This document shows, in pieces, positions 29,675 to 38,548 of a stretch of 64,000 bases of DNA. Within the stretch, counting starts at the first letter, position 1. The number at the start of each line of letters is the position of its first letter. The stretch spans positions 2,108,001 through 2,172,000 of the forward strand of contig NZ_CP042301.2 of the NCBI RefSeq assembly GCF_007922615.2, given 5' to 3'. The notes under the pieces were generated by a model. It was not told the DNA's origin and did not search any database. It saw only the letters and a list, made by a program, of their open reading frames with translations. This DNA comes from Nitratireductor mangrovi. GTDB taxonomy: Bacteria > Pseudomonadota > Alphaproteobacteria > Rhizobiales > Rhizobiaceae. A program made the translations under genes and the position numbers.

Positions 29675-30661
29675 CTACAGTGCCTTGTCGGTGATCATGT
29701 GTGTCCAGGCGCCTTCCGGCTCCTTGGTGATGACCGGATCCGACCCGCCCTCTAGCAGCGTCTTGACCGTACGCTGGTAGTCGGCCTCGTCGAGCGCGCC
29801 GTTCGAGCCTGCCGTCAGCTTGGCGATTTCGCCCATCATGCGCTTCTGGTGCTTTTCGGTCTGGGCGCCGGTCGCGTCATTGTCGAGCACGATCATTGCA
29901 GCTTCGTCCGGATTTTCCTCGGCCCATTTCCAGCCCTTCATCGAGGCGCGAACGAAACGCACCATCTTGTCGACGAAGGCCTCGTCCTTGAGGCTGTCCT
30001 CGAGCACGTAAATCCCGTCCTCGAGCGTGGCCACGCCCTGGTCCTCATATTTGAAGACGACTAGGTCCTCAGGCGTGAAGCCGGCGTCGATCACCTGCCA
30101 GTACTCGTTGTAGGTCATGGTCGAGATGCAGTCGGCCTGTTTCTGGATCAGCGGATCGACGTTGAAGCCCTGCTTGAGCACGGTGACGCCTTCCGCACCG
30201 CCGTCGGTCGGGATGCCGAGATGGCTCATCCATGACAGGAACGGGTATTCGTTGCCGAAGAACCAGACGCCCAGCGTCTTGCCCTTGAAGTCCTCGGGCT
30301 TCTCGATGCCGGTCTCCTTGCGGCAGGTCAGCATCATGCCGGACGACTTGAAGGGTTGCGCGATGTTGACCAGCGGCACGCCCTTCTCGCGGGTCGCGAG
30401 CGCCGACGGCATCCAGTCGATGATGACGTCGGCGCCGCCGCCCGCCAGCACCTGCGGCGGAGCGATGTCGGGACCTCCCGGCTTGATCTCGACCTCGAGG
30501 TCTTCTTCCTCGTAGAAGCCCTGGTCCTGGGCAACATAATAGCCGGCGAACTGGGCCTGGGTGACCCATTTGAGCTGCAACGTCACCTTGTCGGCCGCGA
30601 GCGCCTGCGCGGCGGCCAGCGACATCGCGCCGGCGAGCAGTGAGACAATCATTGTTTTCAT
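29675..30661 (-). CDS. ABC transporter substrate-binding protein, NMT1/THI5-like
   Basis: This 328-residue periplasmic protein starts with a Sec signal (MKTMIVSLLAGAMSLAAAQALA). The mature part begins DKVTLQLKWVTQAQFAGYY, the hallmark of NMT1/THI5-type binding proteins that recognise pyrimidine precursors and related heterocycles, and continues with GGPDIAPPQVLAGGGADV. It is the last gene of an operon with two permeases, an ATPase and dihydropyrimidinase. Uptake of pyrimidines or hydantoin-like compounds is the likely role; the ligand is inferred from context. Confidence 0.87.
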   Translation of the reverse strand: MKTMIVSLLAGAMSLAAAQALAADKVTLQLKWVTQAQFAGYYVAQDQGFYEEEDLEVEIKPGGPDIAPPQVLAGGGADVIIDWMPSALATREKGVPLVNIAQPFKSSGMMLTCRKETGIEKPEDFKGKTLGVWFFGNEYPFLSWMSHLGIPTDGGAEGVTVLKQGFNVDPLIQKQADCISTMTYNEYWQVIDAGFTPEDLVVFKYEDQGVATLEDGIYVLEDSLKDEAFVDKMVRFVRASMKGWKWAEENPDEAAMIVLDNDATGAQTEKHQKRMMGEIAKLTAGSNGALDEADYQRTVKTLLEGGSDPVITKEPEGAWTHMITDKAL

Positions 30662-30691
30662 TTGTCGTTTCCCTCTGTGGTTGAACCTTGT

Positions 30692-31552
30692 CTATCCGCC
30701 ACGGACAGACGGATGCCAGAACGTGGCTGCCCGTTCCACGAGCGCGACCACGCCATAGAAGACGGAACCCGCGAGCGCCGCAACCGCGATTTCCGCCCAC
30801 ACCATGTCGATATTCATCCGCCCCACCTCGGTGGAGATGCGGAAACCCATACCGACAATGGGCGTCCCGAAGAACTCCGCGACGATGGCGCCGATCAGCG
30901 CCAGCGTCGAGTTGATCTTCAGAGCGTTGAAGATGAAGGGGCCAGCCGCCGGCAGCCGCAGCTTGAACAGCGTCTGCCAGTAGCCCGCCGCATAGGTGCG
31001 CATCAGGTCGCGCTCCATTGCGGAGGCCGCGGCCAGTCCCTGCACCGTGTTCACGAGCATCGGGAAGAAGGTCATGATCACGACGACCGCGGCCTTCGAC
31101 GGCCAGTCGAAACCGAACCACATGACCATGATCGGCGCCACGCCGATGATCGGCAGCGCGGAGACGAAATTGCCGAGCGGCAGAAGCCCGCGCTGCAGGA
31201 ACGGCGAGCGGTCGATCAGGATGGCGACCAGGAAACCCGACCCGCAGCCGAGCACATAGCCGGCCAGCACCGCCTTCAGGAAGGTCTGGCGGAAATCGGC
31301 CCACAGCGTCGGCACCGACGTCAGGATGCGCGCCCAGATCGCGCTCGGCGGCGGCAGCAGCACGAACGGGATCGAAAAGCCGCGCACGATGCCTTCCCAC
31401 AGCACCAGCAGCGTGACGCCGAACAGGAACGGCACGAAGATGCCGATCGCGCGCGCCTGCGCCCGGTTGGCCGGCTTCCGGCGCACCAGCCATTCGTTGA
31501 AGGCCCAGGCGCCGAGCCAGAACAGGAGCGCGAGGATGAAGGCGCCGCTCAT
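30692..31552 (-). CDS. ABC transporter permease (pyrimidine-type importer)
   Basis: This 286-residue BPD-family permease has about six membrane helices. The EAA-like cytoplasmic loop is ...MRTYAAGYWQTLFKLRLPAAGP, which contacts the ATPase. The N-terminal start at 31552 overlaps the stop of the second permease (ATGA). Together with that protein it forms the heterodimeric channel of the importer. It lies 30 bases before the binding-protein gene. Confidence 0.88.
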   Translation of the reverse strand: MSGAFILALLFWLGAWAFNEWLVRRKPANRAQARAIGIFVPFLFGVTLLVLWEGIVRGFSIPFVLLPPPSAIWARILTSVPTLWADFRQTFLKAVLAGYVLGCGSGFLVAILIDRSPFLQRGLLPLGNFVSALPIIGVAPIMVMWFGFDWPSKAAVVVIMTFFPMLVNTVQGLAAASAMERDLMRTYAAGYWQTLFKLRLPAAGPFIFNALKINSTLALIGAIVAEFFGTPIVGMGFRISTEVGRMNIDMVWAEIAVAALAGSVFYGVVALVERAATFWHPSVRGG

Positions 31553-32484
31553 TCGGCCATCCCCATGCGCTTCAGCACCATCCTGTGCGCGATGCCGACC
31601 GTCATGACCAGCACGGCGGCAATCGCCGCGGCGGCAAACAGCGCCGACCATATCTGCACCGTCTGGCCGTAATAGGAGCCGGCGAGGAGCCGCGCGCCGA
31701 GCCCCGCGACCGCGCCTGTCGGCAGTTCGCCGACGATGGCGCCGACGAGGCTGATCGCCACGGCCACCTTCATGGAGGTGAACAGGTAGGGCATCGAGTT
31801 CGGCCATCTGAGCTTCCAGAACACCTGCGCGGTGCTGGCCGAATAGGTTCGCATCAGGTCGAGTTGGATCGCCTCGGGGCTGCGCAGGCCCTTCACCATG
31901 CCGACCACGACAGGAAAGAAGGAGAGGTAGGTGGAGATCAGCGCCTTGGGCAGAAGCCCCGAGAGCCCGATCGCGTTGAGCACCACGATGATCATCGGCG
32001 CGATCGCCAGGATCGGGATCGTCTGCGACGCGATCACCCACGGCATCACCGACTTGTCCATCGCCCTGTTGTGCACGATGCCGACGGCGAGCAGGATGCC
32101 GAGCACGGTGCCGATGACAAAGCCGAGCAGCGTCGAGGAGAGCGTAATCCAGCCGTGGTAGACAAGGCTGCGCTTCGAGGTCGGCTTCATGCCGAAAGTC
32201 GTCTTCCACATCTCGGCGATCACCTGATGCGGACTTGGCAGCACAGGCCGCTCCTGGTTCAGCGTGTCACGCACCAGATCACTGGCCGTCCAGGCCTGCT
32301 CGGCCTGCGCATAGCGGTCGAGCTGCCACGGCGAATTCAGATAAACGGCGAAGGCGTACCAGACCGCCACGATCACCGCGACGACGATCAGGATCGGGAT
32401 GGTCTTACCGGCCATCAGGCGCGAAACAAACGACGGCGCCGGTGGAGCACCCGTGGTCGCCACGGTAGGGGTAGAGACCGCCAT
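31549..32484 (-). CDS. ABC transporter permease (pyrimidine-type importer)
   Basis: This 311-residue permease has an N-terminal membrane segment (about 28-50), an insert of about 70 residues with a PSPHQVIAEMWKT segment, then the five-helix BPD domain with the EAA-like loop MRTYSASTAQVFWKLRWPNSMP. It shares the family of the preceding permease but has the longer N-terminal insertion. It ends overlapping the start of its partner. The start codon is ATG 32484, 30 bases after the ATPase stop. Confidence 0.88.
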   Translation of the reverse strand: MAVSTPTVATTGAPPAPSFVSRLMAGKTIPILIVVAVIVAVWYAFAVYLNSPWQLDRYAQAEQAWTASDLVRDTLNQERPVLPSPHQVIAEMWKTTFGMKPTSKRSLVYHGWITLSSTLLGFVIGTVLGILLAVGIVHNRAMDKSVMPWVIASQTIPILAIAPMIIVVLNAIGLSGLLPKALISTYLSFFPVVVGMVKGLRSPEAIQLDLMRTYSASTAQVFWKLRWPNSMPYLFTSMKVAVAISLVGAIVGELPTGAVAGLGARLLAGSYYGQTVQIWSALFAAAAIAAVLVMTVGIAHRMVLKRMGMAE

Positions 32485-32514
32485 CAGACCCTCTGACCCA
32501 GCGTGGGCTCGCTC

Positions 32515-33339
32515 TTACTCATAGCTGTGCCCCGCCCGCAGGCCCTCACGGACGCGATGGGCGATCTTCAGGAATTCCGGGCTTTCGCGGATGTCGAGCG
32601 GCCGTTCCTTCGGCAAGGTCGACTCGATGATGTCGGTGACACGGCCGGGCCGCGGCGACATCACCACGATGCGCGTCGACAGGTAGACCGCCTCCGGGAT
32701 CGAGTGGGTGACGAAGCAGATCGTCTTGGTCGTGCGTTCCCACAGCTTCAGGAGCTGCTCGTTGAGATGGTCGCGCACGATCTCGTCCAGCGCGCCGAAA
32801 GGCTCGTCCATCAGGAGCAGGTCGGCATCGAAGGCCAGAGCGCGGGCGATCGAGGCACGCTGCTGCATGCCACCGGAAAGCTGCCAGGGGTACTTCTTGC
32901 CGAAACCCTTGAGGTCGACCAGTTCCAGCACCCGCGCGATGCGCTCGGCCTGCTCCGATCGCGAGATACCCATGATCTCCAGCGGCAGGGCGATGTTCTT
33001 CTCAATCGTGCGCCACGGGTAGAGGGCCGCGGCCTGGAACACATAGCCATAGGCACGCTGCCGGCGCGCCTCCGCCGGCGTCATGCCGTTGACGGTGATC
33101 GAGCCGGCGGTGGGTTGCTCGAGGTCGGCGATGACGCGCAGGAAAGTCGTCTTGCCGCAGCCCGAGGGCCCGATGAAGGAGACGAACTCGCCCTTGCCGA
33201 TCGCGAGATCGACGTCGGCCAGCGCCTGCACCGGTCCGTCATTGGTCTGGAAGGTGAGGCCGAGGCCCTTGGCCTCGACAACGCTTGCAGCGGCTTGCAA
33301 AACCCCGGCCCCTTCGATTGGCCCCTGATGAACGGTCAT
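32515..33339 (-). CDS. ABC transporter ATP-binding protein (pyrimidine-type importer)
   Basis: This 274-residue ATPase has Walker A GPSGCGKTT (57-65), the signature LSGGMQQR, Walker B LLLMDEPFGALD and the switch histidine in VTHSIPEA. It is of the SsuB/TauB/ThiZ-like group that serves NMT1-type binding proteins. AGGAG precedes the ATG at 33339. It lies 7 bases after the dihydropyrimidinase stop, which ties uptake to pyrimidine breakdown. Confidence 0.9.
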   Translation of the reverse strand: MTVHQGPIEGAGVLQAAASVVEAKGLGLTFQTNDGPVQALADVDLAIGKGEFVSFIGPSGCGKTTFLRVIADLEQPTAGSITVNGMTPAEARRQRAYGYVFQAAALYPWRTIEKNIALPLEIMGISRSEQAERIARVLELVDLKGFGKKYPWQLSGGMQQRASIARALAFDADLLLMDEPFGALDEIVRDHLNEQLLKLWERTTKTICFVTHSIPEAVYLSTRIVVMSPRPGRVTDIIESTLPKERPLDIRESPEFLKIAHRVREGLRAGHSYE

Positions 33340-33346
33340 ATTGCTC

Positions 33347-34798
33347 CTAAACGCCCGACGCCGGAATGCCCGACCGCTCGACCTTGCGCGGCGCAACGAC
33401 CTCTTTCCACTGCGACAGCGCCTGGCTGACCGGGCCGCGCGCCTCGCGCGCCACGAACTCGCCATGGCCGGGCTTCGCCTTGACCTCGAAATTGTCGACA
33501 GCGATCTCGCCGCGGCTCAGCACATATTTCGGCAGGCCCTTGACCTCGATGCCCTCGAAGACGTTGTAGTCGATCGCCGACTGCTGGTTCTTGGCCGTGA
33601 TCGTCTTTTTCTTTTCCGGATCCCACACCACGATATCGGCGTCAGCGCCTTCGACGATGGCGCCCTTCTTCGGATACATGCCGAAGATCTTCGCCGGATT
33701 GGTCGAGGTCACCGCGACGAACTCGTTCATCGTCAGCCGCCCCCTGCCGACGCCGTAGGTCCACAGCACCGGCATGCGGTCTTCGAGGCCACCGGTGCCG
33801 TTCGGGATCTTGGTGAAGTCGCCGACGCCGGTTCGCTTCTGCTCGGTGGTGAAGGCGCAATGGTCGGTCGCCACCACCTGCAGGGAACCGGCCGACAGGC
33901 CGGCCCAAAGCGAATCCTGATGCTGCTTGTTGCGGAAGGGTGGGCTCATCACACGCCGCGCCGCATGGTCCCAGTCCGGATTGGCGTATTCGCCCTCGTC
34001 GAGCACCAGATGCTGGATCAGCGGCTCGCCATAAACGCGCATGCCTTTCTGCCGTGCCCGGCGGATAGCCTCGTGGCTCTGCTCGCACGAGGTGTGCACC
34101 ACATAAAGCGGCACGCCGGCCATGTCGGCGATCATGATGGCGCGGTTGGTCGCCTCGCCTTCGACCTCGGGCGGTCGCGAATAGGCGTGGCCTTCCGGCC
34201 CGTTATTGCCTTCCGCCAGCAATTTGGCCTGCATCTGTGCAACCACGTCGCCGTTCTCGGCATGCACCATCGGCAAGCCGCCAAGCTCGGCGCAGCGCTG
34301 GAACGACGAATACATCTCGTCGTCATTGACCATCAGCGCGCCCTTGTAGGCCATGAAGTGCTTGAAGGAGGTGATGCCGCGCTCGATGACCTCGGGCATC
34401 TCGTTGAACACCTGTTCGCCCCACCAGGTGATCGCCATGTGGAAGGAATAGTCGCAGCAGGCCCGGGTCGACTTGTTGTCCCAGCGCTTGATCGCGTCGA
34501 GCAGCGAGCCGCCGGGATCGCCGAGGCAGAAATCGATCACCATCGTCGTGCCGCCGGAGAGCGCGGCACGCGTCCCGCTCTCGAAATCGTCCGACGAATA
34601 GGTGCCCATGAAAGGCATTTCGAGATGGGTGTGCGGGTCGATGCCCCCCGGCATCACGTAGCAGCCGGTGGCATCGATCTCGTGATCGGCGTGCAGGTCG
34701 TGGCCGATGGCGATGATCTTGTCGTGCTGGACCAGCACGTCCGCCTTCCATGTCCGGTCCGCCGTGACGATGGTTCCGTTCCTGATGACTTTGGACAT
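33347..34798 (-). CDS. Dihydropyrimidinase
   Basis: This 483-residue cyclic amidohydrolase has the metal-site residues of dihydropyrimidinase/D-hydantoinase: His56 and His58 (DPHTHLE), the carbamylated-lysine candidate Lys152 (FMAYKGA), His179 (MVHAENGD), His235 (VVHTSCEQ) and Asp312 (ATDHCAF). It opens dihydrouracil to N-carbamoyl-beta-alanine, the second step of the reductive pathway. GAGGTAAT precedes the start. The neighbours are the amidohydrolase and transaminase upstream and the importer downstream. Confidence 0.94.
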   Translation of the reverse strand: MSKVIRNGTIVTADRTWKADVLVQHDKIIAIGHDLHADHEIDATGCYVMPGGIDPHTHLEMPFMGTYSSDDFESGTRAALSGGTTMVIDFCLGDPGGSLLDAIKRWDNKSTRACCDYSFHMAITWWGEQVFNEMPEVIERGITSFKHFMAYKGALMVNDDEMYSSFQRCAELGGLPMVHAENGDVVAQMQAKLLAEGNNGPEGHAYSRPPEVEGEATNRAIMIADMAGVPLYVVHTSCEQSHEAIRRARQKGMRVYGEPLIQHLVLDEGEYANPDWDHAARRVMSPPFRNKQHQDSLWAGLSAGSLQVVATDHCAFTTEQKRTGVGDFTKIPNGTGGLEDRMPVLWTYGVGRGRLTMNEFVAVTSTNPAKIFGMYPKKGAIVEGADADIVVWDPEKKKTITAKNQQSAIDYNVFEGIEVKGLPKYVLSRGEIAVDNFEVKAKPGHGEFVAREARGPVSQALSQWKEVVAPRKVERSGIPASGV

Positions 34799-34820
34799 GA
34801 TTACCTCTCGCTTTGCGATC

Positions 34821-35236
34821 TCATGAAGTCACGCCGGCAAATGCATAGAAATCCCGACTTTCCTGCCGCGCCTTGTCGACGAACTCCTGCAAGTCCCGGG
34901 CCGATGCCTGCACAGATTCGAACGCGGCGTGAACACGATGCCATGCACCCGGATGGCCTTGCCATACGTCGGTCGGCAAGCGTAGGCAGGCCATCAGCAG
35001 GTCGCCTGCAAGAAGGTTGCCGCAGTCATCGGATTCTCTTCCAGAATGTCGGCCACGCGGTCGATGAGCAGTTCGGTGCCCAGGTTTTGGCTGATCAGGA
35101 GGCGCAACTGCCCAATGCTGAGTTCGTCGATTGGCGTTGCCAGCGCGGTCTCGCACTTCTCCGCGAGCGGCGTTTCGAAAGGCGGTTCCCCGTCCTGCCA
35201 TCCCAGAAGCTGATTTATGGTCTTTTGGCCAGACAT
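34821..35236 (-). pseudogene. CdiI-like immunity gene with a frameshift
   Basis: Two overlapping - strand frames together code one protein of the contact-dependent growth inhibition immunity family. The first frame (from ATG 35236) gives TINQLLGWQDGEPPF, then PIDELSIGQLRLLISQNLG and DRVADILEENP, and stops at 34994. The second frame carries on with GDLLMACLRLPTDVW to 34821, the usual GDLL-x-A continuation. The frames meet near 35006-35016, where one base appears to be missing. It is either a real frameshift or a sequencing error. The gene sits tightly between the 122-residue gene (19 bases) and dihydropyrimidinase (22 bases). Confidence 0.7.
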
Positions 35237-35255
35237 CTGTTCCCGTTTCGACACG

Positions 35256-35624
35256 TCAAACCGCTCCGAACACTTCGATCGCCCGTCCGTGGACACCGAT
35301 GTCGACGGGACCGAACACCGTGTCGACGGCCAGCGAAAAATAGCCGGCCATCGGCATGTAGACGACGCGGTAGCGGCCGTCGCCGCGCGTCACCGACCAG
35401 CACCGCTGCTCGAACCCGCCGGAGAACCCTACCATGACCGGCGCCGGTTCGATCAAGGCGGCCTCGAAATCTTCCAGCGTGCGGCTGTACCAGCATGCCG
35501 TCGCATCGCTCCCGGTGCGCGAGGCCCGACGCGCCTCGGTCGCCGCGTCGTAGCCCGCGATCTCGCCGGCGATGATCGCCTTGATCGCTTCCGGCCCGAC
35601 GGAGGCGGCGTGCACGGCCGTCAT
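35256..35624 (-). CDS. Small protein of unknown function inside the pyrimidine operon
   Basis: This 122-residue soluble protein is not recognised. It has no signal peptide or membrane helix. Visible features are an N-terminal Ala/Glu-rich helix (GPEAIKAIIAGEIAGYDAATEA), a WYSRTLEDFEAAL helix, then a beta-rich C-terminus (RYRVVYMPMAGYFSL, FGPVDIGVHGRAIEVFGAV). GGAG precedes the ATG by 9 bases. It lies between the amidohydrolase and the CdiI-like gene. Because its neighbour is an immunity-like gene, an immunity or toxin-associated role is possible, but no family motif supports it. Confidence 0.65.
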   Translation of the reverse strand: MTAVHAASVGPEAIKAIIAGEIAGYDAATEARRASRTGSDATACWYSRTLEDFEAALIEPAPVMVGFSGGFEQRCWSVTRGDGRYRVVYMPMAGYFSLAVDTVFGPVDIGVHGRAIEVFGAV

Positions 35625-35653
35625 TCAGCGGTTCTCCGGATAGCCTACTAGCC

Positions 35654-36904
35654 TCACTCCACGATCCCCGCCGTCTCCACCACCGCGTGGAAAAGCACGT
35701 CGGCGCCGGCCGCGGCCCATTCCTTGGAGATTTCCTCGGCCTCGTTGTGCGACAGCCCGTCGACGCAGGGGCACATCACCATCGCCGTCGGCGCCACGCG
35801 GTTGATCCAGCAGGCGTCGTGGCCGGCGCCCGACACGATGTCGCGATGCGAATAGCCGAGTCTCTCCGCCGCCTCACGCACCGCTTTGACGCAGTTCTCG
35901 TCGAAGGTGACCGGATCGAAATGGCCGACCGCCTCTATCTCGATTCCGAGCCCTAGTTCCTCGGCGATCTTCGGCGCCTCGGCCTCCAGCCGCGCCTTCA
36001 TGGCGTCGAGCGTCCTCTGGTCGGGCGAGCGGAAATCGATGGTGAACACCACCTTGCCCGGAATGACGTTGCGCGAATTCGGATAGACGTCGCAATGGCC
36101 GATGGCGCCGACCGCTGCCGGCTGGTGGCTCATGGCGATCTCGTGCACCAGTTCGGTGATACGCGCCATGCCGAGGCCGGCGTTCTTGCGCATCGGCATC
36201 GGCGTCGAGCCAGTGTGCGAATCCTTGCCGGTCAGCGTCACCTGCAGCCACCACAGCCCCTGGCCGTGCGTGACCACGCCGATATCCTTGCCCTCAGCCT
36301 CGAGGATGGGGCCCTGCTCGATATGGAGCTCGAAAAAGGCGTGCATCTTGCGCGCGCCAACCTCCTCCTCGCCCAGCCAGCCGATCCGCTTCAGTTCGTC
36401 GCCGAAGGTCTTGCCCTTGGCGTCCTGGCGCGCATAGGCCCAGTCGAGCTCGTGCTGGCCGGCGAACACGCCGGAGGCCAGCATCGCCGGCGCAAAACGC
36501 GTGCCTTCCTCGTTGGTCCAGTTGGTGACCACGATCGGGTGTTTCGTCTTGATGCCGAGATCGTTGAGGGTACGGATCACCTCCAGCCCGCCGAGCACCC
36601 CGAGCACGCCGTCATAGCGCCCGCCGGTCGGCTGGGTGTCGAGATGCGAGCCGACATAGACCGGCAGGGCGTCGGGGTCGGTGCCCTCGCGGCGTGCGAA
36701 CATGGTGCCCATCTTGTCGAGGCCCATTTCGAGCCCCGCCGCCTCGCACCATCGCTTGAACAGCGCCCTGCCCTCGCCGTCCTCGTCCGTCAGCGTCTGC
36801 CGGTTGTTGCCGCCGGCAACGCCCGGACCGATCTCCGCCATTTCGTGGATCGAATCCCACAGGCGGTCCGGGTTGATGCGGAGATTTTCGCCGGGTGCGG
36901 CCAT
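35654..36904 (-). CDS. N-carbamoyl-beta-alanine amidohydrolase (Zn-dependent, M20 family)
   Basis: This 416-residue M20-type hydrolase of the hydantoinase/carbamoylase group has the metal-site segments GSHLDTQPTGGRYDG, TNEEGTRF and HIEQGPILE, plus GAGHDACWINRVAPTAM and the late His of GLSHNEAEE. It removes the carbamoyl group from N-carbamoyl-beta-alanine, giving beta-alanine, ammonia and CO2. GAGAGGAATG precedes the start codon. It is the second gene of the operon, after the transaminase. Confidence 0.9.
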   Translation of the reverse strand: MAAPGENLRINPDRLWDSIHEMAEIGPGVAGGNNRQTLTDEDGEGRALFKRWCEAAGLEMGLDKMGTMFARREGTDPDALPVYVGSHLDTQPTGGRYDGVLGVLGGLEVIRTLNDLGIKTKHPIVVTNWTNEEGTRFAPAMLASGVFAGQHELDWAYARQDAKGKTFGDELKRIGWLGEEEVGARKMHAFFELHIEQGPILEAEGKDIGVVTHGQGLWWLQVTLTGKDSHTGSTPMPMRKNAGLGMARITELVHEIAMSHQPAAVGAIGHCDVYPNSRNVIPGKVVFTIDFRSPDQRTLDAMKARLEAEAPKIAEELGLGIEIEAVGHFDPVTFDENCVKAVREAAERLGYSHRDIVSGAGHDACWINRVAPTAMVMCPCVDGLSHNEAEEISKEWAAAGADVLFHAVVETAGIVE

Positions 36905-36979
36905 GTCATTCCTCTCATTTCATTCTTCCCGCGACCGGCGGTTCCCATCGCCGGTCTCGCGGGTTGTCGTCGGCGGTGC

Positions 36980-38308
36980 TCAATCCACCATGGAAAGCAC
37001 CTCGCGCACATGGTCGACGAGTTCGTCGATCTGGCCCTTGGTGATGATGAGCGGCGGCGACAGCGCGATGATGTCACCGGTGGTGCGGATCAGCGCGCCG
37101 CGCTCGAATGCCTTGACGAAGGCAGAGAACGCCCGCTTGGTCGGCTGGCCGGCGATTGGCTCCAGTTCGATCGCGCCGACGAGGCCGATATTGCGCACGT
37201 CGATCACGTGCGGCGCATCCTTGAGCGAATGCAGCGCCTCCTCCCAATGCGCGCCGATCTCGGCCGCCCGCGTCAGGAGCCCCTCCTCCTTGTAGGTGTC
37301 GAGGGTGGCGAGTGCCGCCGCCGAGGCGATCGGGTTTCCGGAATAGGTGTAGCCGTGGAAGAACTCGATCACATGCTCCGGCCCGTTCATGAAGGCGTCG
37401 TGGATTTCCTTCTTCACGAACACCGCACCCATAGGGATGACCCCGTTGGTGACGCCCTTCGCGGTGGTGATGATGTCCGGCACGACGTCGAAATAGTCGG
37501 CCGCGAAAGGCGCGCCGAGCCGCCCGAAACCGGTGATGACCTCGTCGAAGATCAGCAGGATACCGTGCTTGTCGCAGATCTCGCGCAGGCGCTTCAGATA
37601 CCCCTTCGGCGGGATCAGGACGCCGGTCGAACCCGCCACGGGCTCGACGATCACTGCCGCGACGGTGGAAGCGTCATGCAGCGCCACGATGCGCTCCAGT
37701 TCGTCGGCGAGGTCGGCGCCATGCTCCGGCTCGCCGCGCACGAACTTGTTCTTGGCCGGCAGATGGGTGTGCGGCAGATGGTCGACGCCGGTCAGGAGCG
37801 AGCCGAACATCTTGCGGTTGGCGACGATGCCGCCCACCGAGATGCCGCCGAAATTGACGCCGTGATAGCCGCGCTCGCGCCCGACCAGGCGGAATCGCGA
37901 GCCCTCGCCCTTGGCGCGGTGATAGGCGAGCGCGATCTTCAGCGCCGTGTCGACGGACTCGGAGCCAGAATTGGTGAAGAAGACATGGTCCATGCCTTCG
38001 GGAGCGATGTCGACCAGGCGGTTGGCCAGTTCGAACACGATCGGATGGCCCATCTGGAAGGCTGGAGCATAATCGAGTTCGGCCGCCTGGCGCTGGATCG
38101 CCTCGGTGATCTTCGGCCGGCAGTGGCCGGCGTTGACGCACCACAGGCCTGCGGTGCCGTCGAGGACCTGGCGGCCGTCGGAGGTCGTGTAGTGCATATC
38201 CTTCGCACCCACGAGCATACGCGGCGCCTGCTTGAACTGGCGGTTCGCGGTGAACGGCATCCAGAACGCGGAGAGATCGTTCGGAGCCACATTCAGTCTG
38301 TTGGACAT
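36980..38308 (-). CDS. Beta-alanine:pyruvate transaminase (class III aminotransferase)
   Basis: This 442-residue fold-type I class III transaminase has an N-terminal FWMPFTANRQFK, the mark of omega-amino-acid:pyruvate transaminases, plus Asp255 (FDEVITGFGR) and the PLP lysine Lys284 (TTAKGVTNG). It converts beta-alanine and pyruvate into malonate semialdehyde and alanine, the last step of the pathway coded here. It leads the - strand operon, and a RutR-like box lies 81 bases upstream of its start. Confidence 0.93.
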   Translation of the reverse strand: MSNRLNVAPNDLSAFWMPFTANRQFKQAPRMLVGAKDMHYTTSDGRQVLDGTAGLWCVNAGHCRPKITEAIQRQAAELDYAPAFQMGHPIVFELANRLVDIAPEGMDHVFFTNSGSESVDTALKIALAYHRAKGEGSRFRLVGRERGYHGVNFGGISVGGIVANRKMFGSLLTGVDHLPHTHLPAKNKFVRGEPEHGADLADELERIVALHDASTVAAVIVEPVAGSTGVLIPPKGYLKRLREICDKHGILLIFDEVITGFGRLGAPFAADYFDVVPDIITTAKGVTNGVIPMGAVFVKKEIHDAFMNGPEHVIEFFHGYTYSGNPIASAAALATLDTYKEEGLLTRAAEIGAHWEEALHSLKDAPHVIDVRNIGLVGAIELEPIAGQPTKRAFSAFVKAFERGALIRTTGDIIALSPPLIITKGQIDELVDHVREVLSMVD

Positions 38309-38363
38309 ACCAAGCCTTTCGTTTCGAGGTGCCTTGCCGGTGGTTCGCCAACGCTTGGTTTTT

Positions 38364-38373
38364 GTTGCGCAAC
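38364..38373. promoter_or_regulatory. Palindrome GTTGCGCAAC upstream of the transaminase operon
   Basis: A perfect 10-bp palindrome lies 15 bases from the RutR-like box in the 240-base gap between the transaminase gene and rutR. Its function is unknown; it may be part of the same control region or an independent half-site. Confidence 0.25.
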
Positions 38374-38388
38374 TGTGCTACGCAATTT

Positions 38389-38404
38389 TTGACCGAATGG
38401 ACAA
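38389..38404. promoter_or_regulatory. Probable RutR operator
   Basis: TTGACCGAATGGACAA matches the E. coli RutR consensus TTGACCANNTGGTCAA at 12 of the 14 specified positions. It lies between the divergent transaminase operon and rutR, so it could control both. In E. coli RutR leaves its site when uracil or thymine binds; derepression of pyrimidine degradation would fit. Confidence 0.7.
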
Positions 38405-38548
38405 ACGTTAGCACCGCCATGGGGGCGGTCAAGGATTTTGTAGACGATCTGCCCGGCCGGATTCGCGCTCCACAGGTCGGCAGCCACTGGTCCAGTCGAT
38501 TGGTCCAGTAGCGGAGCGCCAGCGGCGCGAGCCCAGTGGAGCCGGAAC

